A stretch of 7,287 bases of DNA from Erysipelotrichaceae bacterium (GTDB taxonomy: Bacteria > Bacillota_I > Bacilli_A > Erysipelotrichales > Erysipelotrichaceae): contig CAAEVI010000096.1 of assembly GCA_900759455.1 (NCBI GenBank), positions 1-7,287 of the forward strand. Direction: 5' to 3'. The position numbers and the translations under genes were made by a program. This document shows, in pieces, positions 5,805 to 7,287 of this stretch (positions are counted from its first letter, which is position 1; each line of letters starts with the position of its first letter). The notes beneath the pieces were generated by a model. The model had not been told where the DNA came from. It did not search any database and saw only the letters and a list, made by a program, of their open reading frames with translations.

Positions 5805-5841
5805 AAAGATACTGTAAAGAAAATCTTTGCAGTATCTTTTT
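5805..5841 (+). promoter_or_regulatory. 16-bp leader hairpin between promoter and YczE gene (attenuator or operator candidate)
   Basis: Arms 5805-5820 and 5824-5839 pair over 16 bp with a single T-G wobble (5815/5829) and an AAA loop. The right arm runs into TTTTT (5837-5841) and the left arm begins AAA, the layout of a bidirectional intrinsic terminator, although the stem is AT-rich. It ends 5 nt before the ribosome site (AAAGGAG, 5845-5851) and does not cover it. Possible roles are a leader terminator controlled by an unknown factor, or a DNA operator just downstream of the promoter. Confidence 0.5.
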
Positions 5842-5858
5842 ACGAAAGGAGATTTTTC

Positions 5859-6467
5859 ATGAAACTGAAAAAACTGTTATTCGTTACGCTGGGTTCATTG
5901 ATCATGGGGCTCGGCATCAGCATCACCATCGGAGTAAACCTGGGAAGTGATCCGATGACACTGTTCTGGATCGGTATTGCCGATCAGCTTCATATCACGG
6001 TCGGTCAGGCCAATATCCTGGTCTGCGTCGTATTGCTGGCCATCGTGTTCTTTCTTGACCGCCACCAGATCCATGTCGGTTCTTTGATCAATCCGGCCGC
6101 AATCGCGATCGTGACAGACAATGTATCACTTTCGTTTCTGGCTTCACTGCCTTTTGCGGCCCGTATCCTGATGATGATCGCAGGTCTGGCCGTACTGGCT
6201 TTCGGAATTGCCTTGTATGCACTTGCAGATTATGGAAAAGGCGCTTATGAAGCGATGGTGTTTACCGTTTGCAAACGCGGTCATCTGGCCGTCGGTGTTG
6301 TCCGAACCAGCTGTGATATTCTGCTGGCAATTGCCGGCATCCTGCTGGGAGCTCCGGCAGCCATCGGAACTTTATTGGCCATTCTTTGTATGGGAAGCGG
6401 CATTCAGATCTTTATCAAAATGCTGACCTGTACACCGATTCGCAGATTACTGCCAGCTGAAGACTAA
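5859..6467 (+). CDS. YczE/YyaS/YitT-like integral membrane protein
   Basis: A 202-residue polytopic membrane protein with about five or six hydrophobic segments (roughly 6-27, 50-66, 74-90, 100-123, 147-164, 167-187). The Lys-rich N-terminus (MKLKK) suggests the start faces the cytoplasm. Sequence landmarks fit the YczE/YitT-like family: G-LGI-ITI near the start and LGSDPMT after the first helix. The two halves look related: LGSDPMTLFWIG...HITVG compares with YGKGAYEAMVF...HLAVG, suggesting an internal duplication. The family has no firmly established biochemical role. Placement between a promoter and deoD-deoB suggests involvement in nucleoside, base or pentose movement, but this is inference. 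It is the first gene of its operon, with AAAGGAG 7 nt before ATG, and ends 15 bp before the second deoD. Confidence 0.8.
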   Translation: MKLKKLLFVTLGSLIMGLGISITIGVNLGSDPMTLFWIGIADQLHITVGQANILVCVVLLAIVFFLDRHQIHVGSLINPAAIAIVTDNVSLSFLASLPFAARILMMIAGLAVLAFGIALYALADYGKGAYEAMVFTVCKRGHLAVGVVRTSCDILLAIAGILLGAPAAIGTLLAILCMGSGIQIFIKMLTCTPIRRLLPAED

Positions 6468-6482
6468 GGAGGATGAATTATT

Positions 6483-7202
6483 ATGAGTACAGCACACAAC
6501 AATGCATCAGAAAAAGACATCGCAAAAACTGTTTTAATGCCGGGAGATCCGCTGCGTGCAAAACATATTGCCGAAACTTATCTGGAAAATCCGGTACAGT
6601 TCAACACTGTGCGCAACATGTTCGGTTACACGGGAACTTATAAAGGAAAACGAGTATCTGTCATGGGAAGCGGTATGGGAATGCCGAGCATCGGAATTTA
6701 TTCCTATGAGCTGTTTAAATTCTACGGTGTGGAAAACATTATCCGTATCGGAAGTGCGGGTGCCTATGTCGGGGATCTGAATCTGTTCGATCTTGTTTTG
6801 GCAGACAGTGCATGGAGCGAATCCACATTCCCGTTGGCACAGGCAGGCGTAAAAAGCGATGTGATGGAACCGAGCAAGGAACTTAACGAACGCATCATCA
6901 AGGCGGCAAAACGTCTGGGAAAAGAAGTGCGTCTGGATCGTATTCATTCCAGTGACATTTTCTACAGTGAACCGGGCATGCCGACATATGAAGACTTCTA
7001 TCGTGAACATGGCTGTGTCTGTGTGGAAATGGAAAGCTTTGCGCTGTTCCACAACGCAAAGGTATTAGGCAAGAACGCTGCATGTCTGCTGACAATCTCC
7101 GACTCTTTGGTCAATGATCTTCATGCCAGTGCACAGGATCGTCAGACATCCTTTGCCAACATGATGGAGGTAGCTCTGGAAGCAGCTGTTGCGGAGGACT
7201 GA
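6483..7202 (+). CDS. deoD: purine nucleoside phosphorylase DeoD, canonical copy
   Basis: Phosphorolysis of purine ribo- and deoxyribonucleosides to base and (deoxy)ribose-1-phosphate. It has 239 residues and every DeoD landmark: start MSTAHN; MPGDPLRA (Gly21, Arg25); Arg44; GSGMGMPS; IIRIGSAGAY (Arg88, Ser91); VEMES (Glu182, Met183, Glu184); TISDS (Asp207, the catalytic acid); and DRQTSF (Arg220). A very strong ribosome site, AAGGAGG (6466-6472), overlaps the stop codon of the membrane protein gene. Only 2 bp separate it from deoB, whose product uses the sugar phosphate made here, so the two form a deo-type catabolic pair. Compared with the copy at 4937, this one is the likely housekeeping enzyme. 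Confidence 0.95.
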   Translation: MSTAHNNASEKDIAKTVLMPGDPLRAKHIAETYLENPVQFNTVRNMFGYTGTYKGKRVSVMGSGMGMPSIGIYSYELFKFYGVENIIRIGSAGAYVGDLNLFDLVLADSAWSESTFPLAQAGVKSDVMEPSKELNERIIKAAKRLGKEVRLDRIHSSDIFYSEPGMPTYEDFYREHGCVCVEMESFALFHNAKVLGKNAACLLTISDSLVNDLHASAQDRQTSFANMMEVALEAAVAED

Positions 7203-7204
7203 TC

Positions 7205-7287
7205 ATGAAATACAAGCGCATATTTACGATCGTCATCGATTCGCTGGGTGTCGGTGCAGAGCCCGATGCAGTCCAGTATGACGATGA
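7205..7287 (+). CDS. deoB: phosphopentomutase DeoB, N-terminal fragment (runs off right edge)
   Basis: Interconverts (deoxy)ribose-1-phosphate and (deoxy)ribose-5-phosphate, the step after nucleoside phosphorolysis. The visible 27 residues, MKYKRIFTIVIDSLGVG followed by AEPDAVQYDD, match the conserved start of DeoB (alkaline phosphatase superfamily); Asp12 of VIDS is a metal-site ligand and G-G-APDA follows. GGAGGA at 7193-7198, within the end of deoD, serves as ribosome site with 6-nt spacing, implying coupling. The rest of the gene is outside the window, so intactness cannot be judged. Confidence 0.92.
   Translation, partial: MKYKRIFTIVIDSLGVGAEPDAVQYDD

Noticed and set aside
6534..7052. 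172-codon open frame on the minus strand inside the second deoD
   Set aside because: It is antisense to a fully conserved deoD, its composition is that of a shadow frame, and I see no supporting ribosome site.
1..7287. CRISPR array, tRNA, rRNA, insertion sequence or phage genes
   Set aside because: No regularly spaced repeats, cloverleaf-like sequence, transposase motif or terminal inverted repeats were seen; gene order and style look like a stable metabolic locus.

Overview
The window comes from a low-to-mid-GC Bacillota genome. The gut Erysipelotrichia are a plausible home, but I infer this only from gene style and cannot prove it. Supporting signs are strong AGGAGG-type ribosome sites, tight operons, and a PRD/PTS regulator together with a lactose/cellobiose-family PTS. 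Apart from the first 76 bases, all genes lie on the + strand and form one sugar/nucleoside metabolic locus.

Layout. (1) 1-76, minus strand: the N-terminus of an FAD-binding oxidoreductase that runs off the left edge. (2) 77-295: a divergent intergenic region with AT-rich repeats, a cre-like site, an inverted repeat and a promoter. (3) 296-1591: a PTS EIIC permease, followed by a strong hairpin at 1601-1644. (4) 1724-4315: a PRD-type transcriptional regulator carrying its own EIIA-like domain, then separate EIIB and EIIA proteins. (5) 4326-5653: a stand-alone protein resembling only the C-terminal domain of RarA/MgsA, overlapping by 1 bp a divergent purine nucleoside phosphorylase (PNP); a Rho-independent terminator follows. 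(6) 5654-5858: a promoter region with the same kind of upstream element as the EIIC promoter and a long leader hairpin. (7) 5859-7287: a YczE/YitT-like membrane protein, a second and more canonical PNP (deoD), and the start of phosphopentomutase (deoB), which runs off the right edge.

How it may work together. EIIC, EIIB and EIIA make a complete lactose/cellobiose-type EII complex; general EI and HPr would be encoded elsewhere. No phospho-glycosidase is present. The catabolic enzymes are two nucleoside phosphorylases and DeoB, which together turn purine nucleosides into base plus (deoxy)ribose-1-phosphate and then the 5-phosphate. The locus therefore looks like a PTS coupled to nucleoside or pentose-phosphate metabolism rather than to a beta-glucoside. 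The PRD regulator probably controls both transcription units: an element of the form TTTCC-N3-CCA-N3/4-GGAAAA-N4/5-ATTTG sits at the same distance from the predicted -35 and -10 boxes of both promoters. The most unusual items are the orphan RarA-C-like protein, the altered active site of the first PNP, and this shared element.
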